This document shows, one piece after another, positions 12,028-12,156 of a stretch of DNA of 12,156 nucleotides. The DNA lies in assembly GCA_002415485.1 (NCBI GenBank), contig DHYU01000045.1, positions 6,606 to 18,761 on the forward strand, written 5' to 3'. Source of the stretch: Proteobacteria bacterium UBA5122 (GTDB lineage Bacteria > Pseudomonadota > Gammaproteobacteria > Tenderiales > Tenderiaceae). Made by a program: the position numbers and the translations under genes. Positions within the stretch are counted from its first letter, which is position 1. Each line of letters begins with the position of its first letter. The notes under the pieces were generated by a model. The model was not told where the DNA came from, did not search any database, and saw only the letters and a program-made list of their open reading frames with translations.

Positions 12028-12156
12028 CATAATAGGGGACAGACCACGTTTTAGCAGAAAACCCACCGTGATGAATTAGAGCCGTAGGGCGCAATAACCA
12101 AAGGGCATTGCGCCGAATGTTTGGCGCTAAGAAATTGGTGCAATGCACGTTCGTTT
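12028..12156. mobile_element. Edge of an inserted element, running off the window
   Basis: The sequence after the broken attC begins with AATAGGGGACAGACCACGTT (12031-12050), a phrase I recall as recurring beside REP-associated Y1/IS200-like transposase genes in gammaproteobacteria. It also holds a hairpin at 12088-12114. No transposase frame is visible in the 129 bases present. The identification as an IS200-like or REP-associated element is from memory and needs a database search. Confidence 0.4.
12088..12114. repeat. Inverted repeat GGCGCAAT / ATTGCGCC
   Basis: GGCGCAAT (12088-12095) is the exact reverse complement of ATTGCGCC (12107-12114), with an 11-base loop. It resembles REP-type palindromes that occur in many copies in gammaproteobacterial genomes. 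Copy number cannot be tested within this window. Confidence 0.7.

Overview
The window joins two unlike pieces of DNA. The left ~7.7 kb is GC-rich and densely coded, with gene families typical of a gammaproteobacterial chromosome. The right ~4 kb is visibly more AT-rich and is an array of integron gene cassettes. The gene content (RND pump, YigZ/IMPACT protein, outer-membrane lipoprotein-sorting-type protein) suggests a gammaproteobacterium; I cannot name the genus.

Left region. 1-288 is the C-terminal end of an RND-family efflux transporter. It converges on a minus-strand pair: a small HEAT-repeat protein (315-677) and, upstream of it, a large secreted protein (756-3689) built from ten FG-GAP/VCBS calcium-binding repeats, one cadherin-like/Ig-like domain and three Ig/HYR-like domains. 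Divergent from these is a SAM-dependent methyltransferase of the Dimerisation2/Methyltransf_2 architecture (3853-4899). It ends at a strong bidirectional terminator shared with the convergent, secreted LolA-like protein (4975-5787). Upstream of that on the minus strand are a zinc-dependent medium-chain dehydrogenase (5880-6842), translationally coupled to a YigZ/IMPACT family protein (6842-7459), and a 62-residue hypothetical protein (7546-7734).

Transition. 7735-8262 has no gene I trust. It is AT-rich and contains two foldable inverted-repeat structures, the second lying immediately before the first cassette junction (GTTAGGC at 8263-8269).

Cassette array. From 8264 to the right end there are seven consecutive cassettes, all oriented left to right. 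Each one I could test obeys the integron rule that the first six bases after the G^TT junction complement the R'' core of the cassette's own attC site. Contents: C1 a DUF4288-like protein; C2 no convincing gene; C3 a GNAT acetyltransferase; C4 and C5 small acidic orphan proteins; C6 a lipoprotein; C7 a four-helix membrane protein. C7's attC is interrupted or truncated near 12028 by unrelated sequence carrying repeats I associate with REP/IS200-like elements. No integron integrase gene lies beside the proximal end of the array, so the locus reads as an integrase-less cassette cluster (CALIN) or an integron that lost intI. The cassette proteins are mostly unrecognised and form the most interesting part of the window.
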